DNA of 6,836 nucleotides from Clostridia bacterium (GTDB lineage Bacteria > Bacillota > Clostridia > Christensenellales > HGM11417). Under the pieces are notes generated by a model. The model saw only the letters and a list, made by a program, of their open reading frames with translations. It was not told where the DNA came from and did not search any database. The stretch covers positions 1 to 6,836 of the forward strand of contig JAQVSX010000035.1 in assembly GCA_028700355.1 (NCBI GenBank), written 5' to 3'. The position numbers and the translations under genes were made by a program. Positions 6,124-6,836 of the stretch are shown here, piece after piece (the stretch's first letter is position 1; every line of letters starts with the position of its first letter).

Positions 6124-6836
6124 ATAAATATTTTCTTTTTATTACCGCAATTATTATTCCCAAAGCAAATGTTCCGAAAAGCATTAAAAAACCTATTTTT
6201 TGTTTTTGAAAAGCGTAGTCAGGGGCAATACTGCTTTTCGTTATATATCCAAAAGTTTCACTTTCGCCGCTTACTGTGCTGATATAGGCGTAATTTCCTA
6301 TATAATAATAAATCTTTATATCACTGCCCTTTTCAAGAGAAAGTAAAACCGTTTGCCCCGAAGTATCCGAAAATAATTTTACTACTCCCTGCCCGCTAAT
6401 CAAACTGCCGTCAATATACTCCATTTCTGCGGGCGGATTGTATTGCATTACATTAATTGCACTAATATAGCCCGTTTCGCCGTTATAATCTATATATAAC
6501 CAATCTAACAGGCTTTGGTCATAAGAAGGGAGTTTGCTTATTATGCTTACCCTCTCCCATTTATCAATATAGCCTATTAAGTAATCGGCATTTTCATTTG
6601 ATGTAATATAGGGAAAGCTGTAATACGCCGTAACAAGCAGCGTTTCGCCGTCAGTATATTCTGCATTCTGATATTCGCTTATAAATATATTATCGTTTAG
6701 CACAAAGCCCAGCTTTCCTTCAAAAAACGCAAGGCGGTACTGCCCGTTATCGTAAATGCTCAGCAGCATTGCTCCGCTTTGCAGCTGAATAATTTCGCCC
6801 TCGTAGGCAAGGTTTTGCGGGTAAAAATCTTCACCG
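6122..6836 (-). CDS. C-terminal part of a membrane-anchored, SH3-like-domain protein (5' end outside window)
   Basis: The frame is open from the right edge (first residues GEDFYPQNLAYEGEIIQLQ), so 237 C-terminal residues are visible. The Met at 6769 is internal: it has GGAG only two bases away and coding sequence continues upstream. The sequence is rich in Tyr, Gly and short beta-strand patterns typical of bacterial SH3-like modules: LDWLYIDYNGETGYISAINV and, 60 residues on, a unit with VKLFSDTSGQTVLLSLEKG, IGNYAYISTV and FGYITKSSI. A hydrophobic segment (IGFLMLFGTFALGIIIAVI, visible residues 214-232) followed by KRKYL suggests a C-terminal anchor with the SH3-like part outside the cell, which would require a signal peptide upstream of the window. 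No specific function is recognised; envelope or peptidoglycan-related binding is an inference. It is convergent with proS. Confidence 0.7.
   Translation of the reverse strand, partial: GEDFYPQNLAYEGEIIQLQSGAMLLSIYDNGQYRLAFFEGKLGFVLNDNIFISEYQNAEYTDGETLLVTAYYSFPYITSNENADYLIGYIDKWERVSIISKLPSYDQSLLDWLYIDYNGETGYISAINVMQYNPPAEMEYIDGSLISGQGVVKLFSDTSGQTVLLSLEKGSDIKIYYYIGNYAYISTVSGESETFGYITKSSIAPDYAFQKQKIGFLMLFGTFALGIIIAVIKRKYL

Noticed and set aside
6767..6769. Internal ATG as the start of the right-edge gene
   Set aside because: The frame stays open with protein-like sequence to the window edge, and the GGAG upstream is only two bases from the ATG. The gene most likely begins outside the window.
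1..6836. Mobile elements, CRISPR arrays, tRNA or rRNA genes, toxin-antitoxin or phage genes
   Set aside because: No transposase or integrase motifs, spaced direct repeats, terminal inverted repeats or structured RNA gene signatures were seen on either strand.

Overview
The window looks like chromosomal DNA from an AT-rich, probably uncultured, spore-forming Clostridia-type Firmicute. The evidence is the low-GC codon usage, the AAGGA/GGAG ribosome sites, the TTGACA/TATAAT-type promoters with 17-base spacers, a YlmC/YmxH-family sporulation protein, a YacL-type PIN-TRAM membrane protein, and a bacterial ProRS with an insertion domain. I see no mobile element, CRISPR array, tRNA or rRNA.

Layout from left to right. 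A minus-strand gene runs off the left edge; only its first 13 codons are visible, and adenine deaminase is a tentative guess. It has its own promoter and a leader hairpin with a T-run. Next, on the minus strand, is a 795-residue cytoplasmic protein with the architecture of a GH95-type (alpha-L-fucosidase-like) glycoside hydrolase, bounded by its own promoter and by hairpins. A hairpin terminator separates it from a minus-strand YlmC/YmxH PRC-barrel gene. That gene is divergent from a plus-strand pair, yacL-like and proS, which are 20 bases apart and probably form an operon. proS ends in a hairpin terminator that overlaps its stop codon and can act in both directions. It faces a minus-strand gene, open at the right edge, for a probably extracytoplasmic protein with SH3-like segments and a C-terminal membrane anchor.

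The genes do not form one pathway. The central block is housekeeping: an envelope-associated PIN-TRAM protein plus tRNA charging, beside a sporulation-linked small protein. The most notable item is the GH95-like protein. Its overall fold signature is clear, but by motif alignment every position expected to be catalytic is substituted (Glu to Gln, Asp to Gly, Asn/Asn to Ser/Lys), so it may be a pseudoenzyme or a diverged enzyme. Other points worth checking are back-to-back promoters sharing one palindromic -10 box, a hairpin at the very 5' end of the leftmost transcript, and single substitutions at expected functional positions in the PIN domain and in the ProRS editing domain.
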